NCBI GenBank assembly: GCA_040772545.1
Contig: JAXGXY010000001.1
Span: 868,001 to 932,000, forward strand
Origin: UBA1431 sp002329665
GTDB lineage: Bacteria; Bacillota; Clostridia; Christensenellales; UBA1431
Length of the DNA stretch: 64,000 nucleotides
Direction of reading: 5' to 3'
Shown here: in pieces, positions 33,645 through 42,096 of the stretch
How positions within the stretch are numbered: position 1 is the first letter of the stretch
How the letters are laid out: every line of letters begins with the position of its first letter
The notes under the pieces: generated by a model
What the model was told of the DNA's origin: nothing
Seen by the model: only the letters and a program-made list of their open reading frames with translations
Databases searched by the model: none
Made by a program: the position numbers and the translations under genes

Positions 33645-35361
33645 TTTGAAACGGACAACTCTATGGATCGCATCGATGGCGCTGTTTTTTGTGTTTGCGC
33701 TTTTCGTGGCGCAAGCGGCGGACTACGCGATGGGGTCCGTGTGGGTACTCGGTACGCTCCTTGCCGCGGCGGCCCTGCTCGGGTTCTCGCTGCGCGCCGC
33801 CGCGCTGCCGTCTATCGTGCCCTGGGCGTTCGCCTTCGCGGTCTCCGCCGCGTGCATCATGGCCAACGCGCGCTTCGGGCTGAACCTGCTGGACGAGGGC
33901 TTCACCATCGGCACGCTTTCCGGCATGCTCGAAGGCGGCATACTCTATTCGGACACGTCTTCCATGCTGACCCCCGGCCTGTTTTTCGCGGCTTTCCCGT
34001 TCGCGAAGGTTTTCGGCCTCTCCGTCTGGACGCTGCGCTGGTTCATGGGCCTAACGATGGCGCTGGTCTGCGCCGGCTCGGGCTGCATCGTGCACCGGAT
34101 GACCGGGCACCCGCTCGCGGCCGCTATGACCTGGCTGGCCGCGCTGACCCTCTCCGCGGGACTCTGGTTCGCGTTCTTCACCTACGGATGGCTGGCCGTC
34201 GCGTTCGGGCTGCTGGCGCTCTTTTCCATCTACGGATATTTCACGGACCGCAAACCCTTTTGGGCGGCGCTGGCCGGCGTCTCGGTCGCGCTGTCCGGGC
34301 TGACGAAGCAGACGCTGGGCGTCTATTTTTTCGCGGCGGCGCTGGCGTCGGCCGCATTCGGATACTGGTCAAATAAGAACAAAACCCTGACGGGCGTAGC
34401 TGGAAGCGGCGCCGCCCTGGGGACGCCAAAGCCCCTCAGGGTCTTTTTGATGCCGTTTTTCGCGGGCCTGTTGGGCACCGCCGCCGCGTTCGCCGCGTAC
34501 CTCGCCGTCACGGGGTCGGCCGGCGCCTTCGTGGAGCAGAGCGTCGTGCTTCCGCTCACGAGTTTCGGCGCGGCCACCGCGTTGCCGCCCGCGCTCCCGG
34601 CCGTGCCGCGTTCGTTCGACTGGGCGACGGAAACGGACGCGTACGCGTTCATCTTCTACGCCCATATCGCCATCGCGGCGGCGGGCGCGGCCGCGTTGAT
34701 CCGCTCCGCCGTAAAAAAACGCCCGGACGCCAGGCTCGGGCTGCTTTTGTTCTTCGCGCTGGCGGCGCTCATGCAGAACTTCGAACGCGCGAGCATCAAC
34801 AAGGGGCGCACGTCGTTCGTGTTCGCGCTGCTGCTTCTGGGGTACCTGATCTGGCTGGCCCTGAAGGCGCCCAGAAGGTGGGCGGCGGCCGGGGCCGCGG
34901 CGGCCCTGCTGCTGTGCGCGGCGGCGGGGAGCGCGCGGCTGGACGCGGCCTTATTTAAGACCTACGGCGTGCCTTGGGAAAAAGTCGCGCCGGTGCGGGT
35001 CAGCGCGCACGACGCAAACCGCTTGCCGGCCATCATCCGGGCACTGGAAAACGCGGCGGGCCAGGGCGAAAAAGTGTTTGTCTACCCGGCGTCCTCGCTC
35101 CTGTATCAACTTGCCGGCGTCGAGAACCCGGTGCGCTATAAAAACATCATCGTCGGCAGCGTGAACGAAGCGGTCGAGCGGGAGGTGATCGAGGCGCTGG
35201 AATCCAAAAAAGTGCGGTTCGCGCTCTATGACGAGATAAATATCGACGGGCTTGCTTTTTCGGCCTACGCGCCCGATATCGACGCGTACATCCGCAAGAG
35301 CTTCAGAGTGGTCCGGCGCTTCGGGGAAAACACGGTCCTTCTTGAGCGTAAAAGCCCCTGA
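33625..35361 (+). CDS. Polytopic GT-C-like glycosyltransferase (ArnT/PMT-type layout)
   Basis: About 578 residues with some twelve membrane helices in the first 430, then a soluble C-terminal part. The first external loop has NLLDEGFTIG, with D90-E91 matching the DE motif of ArnT/PMT-like enzymes. The FERASINKGRTSF segment near 385-400 lies on a loop between helices. Enzymes of this class take a sugar from undecaprenyl phosphate outside the membrane and put it on an acceptor. ATG 33625 is chosen; a TTG at 33613 is also in frame, and neither has a strong binding site, so translation is likely coupled to the upstream gene, with which it overlaps. Confidence 0.65.
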   Translation: MIKTATDLKRTTLWIASMALFFVFALFVAQAADYAMGSVWVLGTLLAAAALLGFSLRAAALPSIVPWAFAFAVSAACIMANARFGLNLLDEGFTIGTLSGMLEGGILYSDTSSMLTPGLFFAAFPFAKVFGLSVWTLRWFMGLTMALVCAGSGCIVHRMTGHPLAAAMTWLAALTLSAGLWFAFFTYGWLAVAFGLLALFSIYGYFTDRKPFWAALAGVSVALSGLTKQTLGVYFFAAALASAAFGYWSNKNKTLTGVAGSGAALGTPKPLRVFLMPFFAGLLGTAAAFAAYLAVTGSAGAFVEQSVVLPLTSFGAATALPPALPAVPRSFDWATETDAYAFIFYAHIAIAAAGAAALIRSAVKKRPDARLGLLLFFALAALMQNFERASINKGRTSFVFALLLLGYLIWLALKAPRRWAAAGAAAALLLCAAAGSARLDAALFKTYGVPWEKVAPVRVSAHDANRLPAIIRALENAAGQGEKVFVYPASSLLYQLAGVENPVRYKNIIVGSVNEAVEREVIEALESKKVRFALYDEINIDGLAFSAYAPDIDAYIRKSFRVVRRFGENTVLLERKSP

Positions 35362-35376
35362 AACGCAAAAAAAGCA

Positions 35377-35407
35377 TTGACCCTCACGTTGCGTTATGGT
35401 GTATTGT
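35377..35407 (+). promoter_or_regulatory. MerR/TipA-type promoter with 19-base spacer and operator
   Basis: TTGACC (35377-35382) and TATTGT (35402-35407) are 19 bases apart, the over-long spacer that MerR activators correct. The spacer reads CTCACGTTGCGTTATGGTG, like the Mta/TipA operator (acCctnACGTTGCGTnatggt). The MerR gene directly downstream should therefore regulate itself. Confidence 0.85.
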
Positions 35408-35425
35408 GGGCGTGAGGTGATATTT

Positions 35426-36169
35426 ATGCCCATGACGGTCAAACAGGTCGCAGAAATCGCAGGGGTCACCGTGCGCACGCTCCACCACTACGACAGCATC
35501 GGCCTGCTCCGCCCGAGCGCGGTTTCGGACGCGGGCTACCGTCTGTATGACGAAGCGGCCCTGATGCGCCTCCAGCAGATCCTCTTCTTCCGCGAGGCCG
35601 GGCTGCCGCTCAAACAGATAAAGCGCATACTCGGCGACGAAGGCTTCGACGCCGCCGGGGCGCTGCGCGCGCACAGGAAGGAACTCGTGCGCCGGCGGGG
35701 GCGCCTGAGCCTTTTGATCTGCAACATCGACCGTACGTTACGGGCCATGGAAGGAGGCAAACAATTGAGCGCAAACGAGATATTCGAGGGATTCGGGAAA
35801 CGCGTCGTAAAGGAGAACGAGGAAAAATACGGCGAAGAGATTCGCAGCCGTTACGGGGACGAGGCGGTAAACAGGAGCAACGCCGTGATCGCCCAAATGG
35901 ACCGCGACCAATACGAACGCCTGCAAAAGGAGGGCCAGGCCGTATACGAAACGCTCGCGGGGCTGATGCACCTGCCCCCCGGCGCGCCGTCCGTACAGGA
36001 GGCCATCGAAAGCTTCGCGGCCTACATCCGCCGCTTCGGTGATTACCCGGACTGTGCCCTCAGGAGGCTTGGCGAGATTTACGTGGAGGACGGGCGCTTC
36101 AAAGCGTTCTTCGAAGCGATCGCCCCCGGGCTCGCCGAGTTCATCCGCGACGCACTACGCGAAAGGTAA
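35426..36169 (+). CDS. MerR family regulator with TipAS antibiotic-recognition domain
   Basis: 247 residues. An N-terminal MerR helix-turn-helix (2-70: VKQVAEIAGVTVRTLHHYDSIGLLRP), a dimerisation coiled coil (~72-112) and a TipAS domain (~118-245: NEIFEGFGKRVVKENEEKY and the PPGAPSVQEAIESFAAYIRRF segment). Relatives bind thiopeptide or other peptide-like antibiotics and activate transcription. I place the start at ATG 35426, after GTGAGGTGATATTT; the frame is open further up, but that part is the promoter. No resistance gene follows it directly. Confidence 0.9.
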   Translation: MPMTVKQVAEIAGVTVRTLHHYDSIGLLRPSAVSDAGYRLYDEAALMRLQQILFFREAGLPLKQIKRILGDEGFDAAGALRAHRKELVRRRGRLSLLICNIDRTLRAMEGGKQLSANEIFEGFGKRVVKENEEKYGEEIRSRYGDEAVNRSNAVIAQMDRDQYERLQKEGQAVYETLAGLMHLPPGAPSVQEAIESFAAYIRRFGDYPDCALRRLGEIYVEDGRFKAFFEAIAPGLAEFIRDALRER

Positions 36170-36315
36170 CCGCCAACGCGATAATAGCGCCGCAAAAACC
36201 TAAAGGTGAACGCCTCAATAAGAGAAAAGATGAAAGAATCGCGCATGTATTTTCATATGCGGACAGGATAAGGGAAATTTTTTCCTCAGCACATGAAAAA
36301 AACGCCAGTATTCAT

Positions 36316-36344
36316 TTGACAGAACGCAGGCCGTGATATATCAT
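36316..36344 (+). promoter_or_regulatory. Promoter of the thiamine-uptake operon
   Basis: TTGACA (36316-36321) and TATCAT (36339-36344) with a 17-base spacer. The upstream gap 36170-36315 has no gene. Confidence 0.65.
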
Positions 36345-36359
36345 GAATACAATCCAATA

Positions 36360-36446
36360 GGTTGGGGAGCTGGATGTCCGGCTGAGAGGGAAACGATCGT
36401 TTCCGACCCACAGACCTGATCTAGTTAATGCTAGCGGAGGAAACCT
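36360..36446 (+). promoter_or_regulatory. TPP (THI-box) riboswitch
   Basis: The conserved thiamine pyrophosphate aptamer: GGGGAGCTGG at the 5' side, CTGAGAGGG (36382-36390), GACCC near 36405, then CCTGATCTAGTTAATGCTAG and CGGAGGAAAC closing at about 36444. TPP binding should stop expression of the transporter genes through the terminator just downstream. Confidence 0.96.
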
Positions 36447-36476
36447 TTAAGCACGTCGGATTGTCTCAAAGGCTTC

Positions 36477-36504
36477 AACCTTCCGTTCGCACGGAAGGTT
36501 TTTT
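36477..36504 (+). terminator. Expression-platform terminator of the TPP riboswitch
   Basis: AACCTTCCG (36477-36485) pairs with CGGAAGGTT (36492-36500), followed by TTTT. It lies between aptamer and the first gene. Confidence 0.85.
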
Positions 36505-36527
36505 GATTTCGGAAAGGAGGATAGCAT

Positions 36528-36824
36528 ATGATTGACGCCAGCGTGGCCATCCAGGTACTGCCGTCGGTGGAGGGCGATGAGGTCCTCCGTATCGTGGACA
36601 AGGTGATCGCGTATCTCAGGTCGACAGGCCTGAAGGTCTTCGTCGGCCCGTTCGAGACGACCGTGGAGGGCGGGTTCGACGAGCTGATGGAGATCGTAAA
36701 ACAATGCCAGCTCATCTGTATCGAAGAAGGCGCTCCGAGTGTAATGTCCTATGTAAAGCTCCATTACAGGCCGGGGGGCGGGGTTTGGACTATCGATGAA
36801 AAAGTTGCGAAACATCAGCAATAG
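36528..36824 (+). CDS. Thiamine-binding protein, YkoF/MTH1187 family
   Basis: 98 residues with an alpha-beta (ferredoxin-like) fold. Motifs: SVAIQVLPSVEGDEV, then LKVFVGPFETTVEGGFDELMEIVKQ, typical of the MTH1187/YkoF group that binds thiamine or its pyrimidine part. It lies directly after the TPP riboswitch and overlaps thiX by 29 bases, which supports a role in pyrimidine/thiamine salvage. AGGAGG at 36514 sets the start. Confidence 0.85.
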   Translation: MIDASVAIQVLPSVEGDEVLRIVDKVIAYLRSTGLKVFVGPFETTVEGGFDELMEIVKQCQLICIEEGAPSVMSYVKLHYRPGGGVWTIDEKVAKHQQ

Positions 36825-37599
36825 GCTGTATCCGGCAGCGCTGTTAATAGGGCTCGTTCTGCTCTGGCACCTGGTCAGTTCGACCGGCCTGGTGCAATCG
36901 TACATGCTGCCTTCGCCGGTCACCGTCGTCAGCGCGTTTGTCGGCTCGTTTTCCGAATTGATGGGGCACGCGTCGATCACGCTCACCGAGGCGTTCGCGG
37001 GCCTGGGCATCAGCATCGTGCTGGCCTTTTCCATAGCGCTGCTGATGGACCGTTTCGAACCCCTGTACAAGATGGTGCACCCGGTTTTGGTGGTCACGCA
37101 GACGATCCCGCCCGTGGCCCTCGCGCCGCTTCTGGTGCTGTGGTTCGGATACAACATGGAGCCCAAGATCGTGCTGGTGGTGCTCGTGTGCTTTTTCCCG
37201 ATGACGGTCGCCCTGCTGAGCGGGTTCCGCTCGTCGGACACGGACGCGCTGAGCCTCATGCGGGCGATGGGCGCCAAGAAGTCGCAGATCTACCGCTACA
37301 TCAAGCTCCCCAACGCGCTGCCGGGTTTCTTCGCGGGCCTGCGCATCTCGGCTGCCTATGCCGTGGTCGGCGGCGTGATCGCGGAATGGCTGGGCGGGAA
37401 AGGCGGCCTGGGCGTGTACATGACCCGGGTCCGCAACTCCTATTCGTACGACAAGATGTTCGCGGTGATCATCCTGGTCGTCGCCATCAGCCTGATTTTG
37501 ATGAAGTGCGTGGACCTGCTGGAGCGCCGCATGATGCCGTGGAGGGAACCGGAGCGCGTGCAGCGCGCCGCGGAGGGCGGCGCGCAGGACAACTCATGA
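36796..37599 (+). CDS. thiX: ABC transporter permease, thiamine-precursor uptake (ThiX-like)
   Basis: 267 residues with about six membrane helices. The permease EAA-type loop is GFRSSDTDALSLMRAMGAKKSQIYRYIKLPNALPG near residues 135-170, the ATPase-contact site. It resembles taurine/NMT1-type permeases; in this riboswitch operon the role is uptake of the HMP pyrimidine or N-formyl derivative. It starts inside the previous gene, and thiY follows 15 bases later. Confidence 0.88.
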   Translation: MKKLRNISNRLYPAALLIGLVLLWHLVSSTGLVQSYMLPSPVTVVSAFVGSFSELMGHASITLTEAFAGLGISIVLAFSIALLMDRFEPLYKMVHPVLVVTQTIPPVALAPLLVLWFGYNMEPKIVLVVLVCFFPMTVALLSGFRSSDTDALSLMRAMGAKKSQIYRYIKLPNALPGFFAGLRISAAYAVVGGVIAEWLGGKGGLGVYMTRVRNSYSYDKMFAVIILVVAISLILMKCVDLLERRMMPWREPERVQRAAEGGAQDNS

Positions 37600-37614
37600 A
37601 GGGAAGGGATAGTA

Positions 37615-38610
37615 ATGAAAAAAATCGCCGTGATACTTGCGGCCCTTATGATGCTGCTGGGCCTTAGCGCCTGCCAGACGGCGGGAGGCGGGGAACAGGC
37701 CGACGGAGCCGAGAAGGTCACGTTCGTGCTGGACTGGACGCCGAACACCAACCACACGGGCGTGTATGTGGCGCTGGAAAAAGGGTATTTCGCCGACGCG
37801 GGGCTCGACGTAGAGATCATTCAGCCGCCCGAGGAAGGCGCCCTGCCTCTGGTCGCGTCCGGTAAGGCGCAGTTCTGCGTGACCTTCCAGGAGAACATCG
37901 CGGAAGCCATAACGAGCACTACCCCGATGGACGTAAAGGCGGTCGCCGCCATTTTGCAGCACAACACATCGGGCATCATCTCGCTGAAGGAAGATGGAAT
38001 CAATTCCCCCAAGGACATGGAGAACAAGGTTTACGCCACGTGGGACACGCCCGTTGAAAAGGCGATACTCAAGCAGGTCATAACCAAGGACGGAGGGGAT
38101 TTCGAGAAGGTGGAAATGGTGCCGGCCACGGTGACCGACGTCGTTTCCGCGCTGCAGGCCAACGTGGACGCGGTATGGATCTACTACGGCTGGGAAGGCA
38201 TCGCGGCAGAACTGGCGGATCTTGACACGAACTATTTCTATTTCAAGGACATCGACCCGGTGCTGGATTTCTACACGCCGGTGATCGCTTCGAGCAACGC
38301 GTATCTTAACGAGCACCCGGACACCGCCAAGGCTTTTTTGGCCGCCTGCGACAAGGGATACGAGTACGCGATTAAGAACCCCGGCGACGCCGCAAAGATA
38401 CTGATTGAGCACGCGTCCGGGGTCGACCCTGAACTGGCGACGGAAAGCCAGAAGTACATGTCGGAGCAGTACAGGGCCGAAGCCGACCGGTGGGGCGTCA
38501 TCGACCAGGCGCGCTGGGACGCATTCTACGGCTGGATGTACGAAAACGAGCTGATTCCCACCAAGATAGAGCCCGGAGGCGGGTTCACGAACGAATATAT
38601 GCCTGAGTAA
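37615..38610 (+). CDS. thiY: Pyrimidine-binding lipoprotein of thiamine uptake (ThiY-like, NMT1/THI5 family)
   Basis: 331 residues. A lipoprotein signal peptide ends in LSAC with C20. The mature domain is the NMT1/THI5-like periplasmic-binding type: VLDWTPNTNHTGVYVALEKGYF near 39-60 and the GLDVEIIQPPEEGALPLVASGKAQF segment. The Thi5-like family binds thiamine pyrimidine precursors (HMP, formylaminopyrimidine). Its place between the permease and ATPase under a TPP riboswitch confirms the role. The product is anchored outside the membrane. Confidence 0.92.
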   Translation: MKKIAVILAALMMLLGLSACQTAGGGEQADGAEKVTFVLDWTPNTNHTGVYVALEKGYFADAGLDVEIIQPPEEGALPLVASGKAQFCVTFQENIAEAITSTTPMDVKAVAAILQHNTSGIISLKEDGINSPKDMENKVYATWDTPVEKAILKQVITKDGGDFEKVEMVPATVTDVVSALQANVDAVWIYYGWEGIAAELADLDTNYFYFKDIDPVLDFYTPVIASSNAYLNEHPDTAKAFLAACDKGYEYAIKNPGDAAKILIEHASGVDPELATESQKYMSEQYRAEADRWGVIDQARWDAFYGWMYENELIPTKIEPGGGFTNEYMPE

Positions 38611-38624
38611 GGACCAGACAGAAG

Positions 38625-39362
38625 ATGAAGCTTGAGGCGAAGCACATATCCAAGCGAATGGGCGGAGAACAGATCATCAGGGACGTGAGCCTCAGCCTGG
38701 GCGAAAACGAGCTGGTGTGCCTGCTGGGCGTGAGCGGGATCGGGAAGAGCACGCTGTTCAACGTGATCTCGGGAGTACTGCAGGCGGACGAGGGGCGCGT
38801 GACGCTCAACGGAGAGGACATCACAGGCCATGCGGGCAGGGTGAGCTACATGCAGCAGAAAGACCTGCTGCAGCAGCACCTGACGGTGCTGGACAACGTG
38901 GCGCTGCCGCTGTTCATACGCGGCGTACCCCGGAAGAAGGCGAGGGTCGAGGCGCTCGACCACTTCGCCGACTTCGGCCTTGCGGGCACGGAAAAGAAGT
39001 ATCCGTCGCAGCTTTCCGGCGGCATGCGCCAGCGCGCCGCGCTTTTAAGGACCTACCTGTTCTCGCACGATGTCGCGCTCCTGGACGAGCCGTTTTCGGC
39101 GCTGGACGCGATCACAAAAAGCGCGATGCACAGGTGGTACCTCGCGCTGATGGAACGCATCAGCATGTCCACCCTTTTCATCACGCACGACATCGACGAA
39201 GCGATACTGCTATCGGACAGGATCTACATCATGACCGGGCCGCCGGGCGTCATCACCAGCGAGATCGCGGTCGATAGGCCCCGTCCGCGCGGCCCCGACT
39301 TCCTCGTGTCCGACACGTTCATCAAACACAAGAGGGAGATACTGAAACTGCTTTCGCTTTAG
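38625..39362 (+). CDS. thiZ: ABC transporter ATP-binding protein, thiamine-precursor uptake (ThiZ-like)
   Basis: 245 residues. Walker A-like GVSGIGKST at 35-43, Q-loop SYMQQKDLL, signature QLSGGMRQRAALLR near 130, Walker B VALLDEPFSALD near 152, switch His in LFITHDIDEA. The Walker A glycine pattern is GVSGIGKST, normal for the tauB/ssuB group. It is the last gene of the TPP-controlled operon and ends at a terminator. Confidence 0.9.
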   Translation: MKLEAKHISKRMGGEQIIRDVSLSLGENELVCLLGVSGIGKSTLFNVISGVLQADEGRVTLNGEDITGHAGRVSYMQQKDLLQQHLTVLDNVALPLFIRGVPRKKARVEALDHFADFGLAGTEKKYPSQLSGGMRQRAALLRTYLFSHDVALLDEPFSALDAITKSAMHRWYLALMERISMSTLFITHDIDEAILLSDRIYIMTGPPGVITSEIAVDRPRPRGPDFLVSDTFIKHKREILKLLSL

Positions 39363-39370
39363 CACGGCAA

Positions 39371-39402
39371 AAGAAAACGGCGCGCACGCGCCGTTTTCTT
39401 GT
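39371..39402 (+). terminator. Terminator after thiZ
   Basis: AAGAAAACGGCG (39371-39382) pairs perfectly with CGCCGTTTTCTT (39389-39400). The stem ends in T-rich sequence. Confidence 0.85.
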
Positions 39403-39464
39403 CATAGTATAAGGAAATTATCATCAGCTAGAAAAAGGAGACTTCGGTTTGGCGTCCGAGCCGT

Positions 39465-41867
39465 TCAACCGAGGCCGAAGCGCCTGAAGAGCCGGTCTAT
39501 GACCCCGTGAGAGAGGGCGATCTTCCGCTCTCCGGCGCGGATGGCCGGCCAAGCCGTAAGGACGAAGCCGGCCGCGAAGGCAACCATCGCGACGTTGACG
39601 GGGGCGAGCATGAACAGTTCACGGAAGAAGAACAGCGCGGCGGCCATGCCCGCGGCCATCGCGCTAAGGAGCGCCGCCTTCCATACCCTCAGCGGGATCG
39701 CGGCCTTTATAAACACCATCATGTGTACGGATCCCATCACGAGCACGGAAAGCGTGCGGACCTGCCCTTCCGGGAGCCTGAGGACCAGCCCGAAGACCTG
39801 GACAAAAAGGAGCCCGAGCACCGCGGCGCCGGCGCTGGGGAGCGTGCGCGCCAGGACGTTTTTGAGGAAATGCCCCCCGATGCGCTCCCTGTTCGGCTCG
39901 AGCGCGAGGAAGAACGAAGGCACGCCGATGGTGAGCGTGCTGATGAGCGTAAGGTGGATCGGGAAAAACGGGTAGGCGGCGGGCAAAACGATGAACAGCA
40001 GCCCGAGCACGATCGAGGTGACGGTTTTCACCAGGTACATCGTAGCGACCCGTTCGATGTTCCCCAGCACGCGGCGCCCCTCGGCGACGACGTGGACGAG
40101 GGAATCGAAGTTCGAATCGAGGAGCACGAGCTGCGAGGCGTGGCGCGTGGCGTCGCTCCCCGAAGCGAGGGCGATGCTGCAGTCGGCTTCCTTCAGGGCG
40201 AGGACGTCGTTGACGCCGTCGCCGGTCATCGCAACAACGTGGCCCTGCGCCTGCAGCGCCTTGACCAGCTCCTTTTTCTGGCGCGGGTTCACGCGGCAGA
40301 ACACGGTGTGGTCCCGCACGATCTCCTCCATCCGCGCGTTTTCCGGCAGCGCGTTCATGTCGATGCAGTCGTCGAACCCGCTGAGGCCTGCGCGCCGGGC
40401 CACCGCCGACACGGTCGACGGGTTGTCCCCCGAGATGACCTTGATGGTTACGCCTTCCTCGGCGAAGTACCGGAAAGTGTCCGCTGCCTGCTCGCGGATC
40501 TCGTCGCTGAGGACGACCAGGGCCATCCGCTCAAGCGGCGGCAGGGGCGCGTCCTCCCTGACCCGCCCGCCGGTGCGCGCGAGCGCGAGCACGCGCAGCC
40601 CGTTTGTTGCGTATTCCTCCGCTTTGCTCAGCACCCCTTCGTCTCCCGGGAAAAGGACGTCGGGCGCGCCCAGCACGAAGGCGCCCCTTTCCTCGAACGC
40701 GGCCGCGCTCCATTTCCGGTCGGAGCAGAACGGGACGGCCATAAGGCAGTCCCAGCCGGGGTCGCCCGCAAAATGCGCGCTGATCGCGCGAAAAGTGGCG
40801 TTGGATTCCGTGAGGGCGCGCGAGAGCGCGCAGAGCGCGTCGTTTATGTCGTCTTCGGCGGTGCCCACCAGGGGAACCGTCTCCTCGACCCGCATGGTCC
40901 CCGTCGTGATAGTGCCCGTCTTGTCCAGGCAGAGCACGTCCACGCGGGCGAGCGTCTCGATGCTGGGGAGCTGTTGTACCAGGGTGCGGCGCATGCCGAG
41001 GCGCACGACGCCCACCGCCAGCGCCACGCTGGTCAGAAGGATCAGCCCCTCGGGGATCATCCCGATAAGGCTCGCGACCGTGCTCACCACGGCGTCCTCC
41101 AGCGTCATCCCGCTCAAAAAGAACTGGCGGAGGAAGAGCAGCACGCCAAGCGGCACGATGATGTAGCTGATCGTGCGGATGATGCGGTTGAGCGAGGCGA
41201 CGAGCTGGGAATTGGGTTTTTTGAAATAGCGCGCCTCCCGCGTGATGCTCGACGCGTAGCCGTCCTCGCCCACGGTGACCACCCGCGCCTGTCCGCTCCC
41301 GGATACGACGAAGCTGCCCGAGTACAGTGCGTCCCCCGGCCGCTTGTGCACCGGGTCCGCCTCGCCGGTCAATAGGGACTCGTCGACGCTCAGGCTCTGG
41401 CCCGTTATGAGCACGCTGTCGGCGCAGACCTGGTTGCCGGGCAAAAGCACCATCACGTCGTCTAATACGAGCCGTTCGCAGGGGATGTCCTGCTCTGTGG
41501 CGTCGCGCACCACGTGCGCGACGGGCGCGGTCATGATCGAGAGCCTGTCTATCGTGCGCTTTGCACGAAGCTCCTGCATGATGCCTATGACGGTATTCGA
41601 GATGATGACGAGGATGAAAAGGAGGTTCCTGTACGAGCCGACCATCAGTACCAGAAGCGCGAGCCCCACGTTGAGGAGGTTGAACAGCGTAAAGACGTTT
41701 TCGCTGACGATCCGGCGGACGGACTTGGAGAGGCTTTCTCGCGCCCTGTTGACCAGGCCCCGGCCTGTGCGGTCTTGGACCTGTTCGGCTGTAAGGCCCG
41801 TGCCGGGGTCCGTTTCGGCGGCCGCGTCCGGGCCGGGCGCTGTCTGGTGCTGTGTCGTGTCGGTCAT
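39465..41867 (-). CDS. P-type cation ATPase (CtpE-like)
   Basis: 800 residues. TGEADPVHK (actuator loop) near 180, LCLDKTGTITTG with the phosphorylated Asp near 320, IKVISGDNPSTVS, and the hinge AMTGDGVNDVLALKEADCSIA. Helix M4 carries MIPEGLILL. The overall pattern, with the N-terminal LTAEQVQDRTGRGLVN segment, fits the CtpE group, of which the mycobacterial member takes up calcium. The ion here is not certain. Start ATG 41867 has GGGGAG upstream. The C-terminus has six helices. It is a single gene, convergent with thiZ. Confidence 0.9.
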   Translation of the reverse strand: MTDTTQHQTAPGPDAAAETDPGTGLTAEQVQDRTGRGLVNRARESLSKSVRRIVSENVFTLFNLLNVGLALLVLMVGSYRNLLFILVIISNTVIGIMQELRAKRTIDRLSIMTAPVAHVVRDATEQDIPCERLVLDDVMVLLPGNQVCADSVLITGQSLSVDESLLTGEADPVHKRPGDALYSGSFVVSGSGQARVVTVGEDGYASSITREARYFKKPNSQLVASLNRIIRTISYIIVPLGVLLFLRQFFLSGMTLEDAVVSTVASLIGMIPEGLILLTSVALAVGVVRLGMRRTLVQQLPSIETLARVDVLCLDKTGTITTGTMRVEETVPLVGTAEDDINDALCALSRALTESNATFRAISAHFAGDPGWDCLMAVPFCSDRKWSAAAFEERGAFVLGAPDVLFPGDEGVLSKAEEYATNGLRVLALARTGGRVREDAPLPPLERMALVVLSDEIREQAADTFRYFAEEGVTIKVISGDNPSTVSAVARRAGLSGFDDCIDMNALPENARMEEIVRDHTVFCRVNPRQKKELVKALQAQGHVVAMTGDGVNDVLALKEADCSIALASGSDATRHASQLVLLDSNFDSLVHVVAEGRRVLGNIERVATMYLVKTVTSIVLGLLFIVLPAAYPFFPIHLTLISTLTIGVPSFFLALEPNRERIGGHFLKNVLARTLPSAGAAVLGLLFVQVFGLVLRLPEGQVRTLSVLVMGSVHMMVFIKAAIPLRVWKAALLSAMAAGMAAALFFFRELFMLAPVNVAMVAFAAGFVLTAWPAIRAGERKIALSHGVIDRLFRRFGLG

Positions 41868-42096
41868 GGCGTCTCCCCGGCAGTTTAATAGCATAAATGT
41901 ATCCGACTTTCAGCGCGTTGTCAACGTGCCCGGGCGCGCCCGCGCCGGCGGTGATGCGAAGTACGGTTCGTTGGCGAAAAAAAACGGCGCGCGGGACTGC
42001 GTTTTGGCGCGCTCTGGCAGTTGACCGCGGGTATTGCGCAGTATAAAATAAACTGTACATAAAAAGCGCCTTTCAGCGGACGAACGGGGTGCGGCG

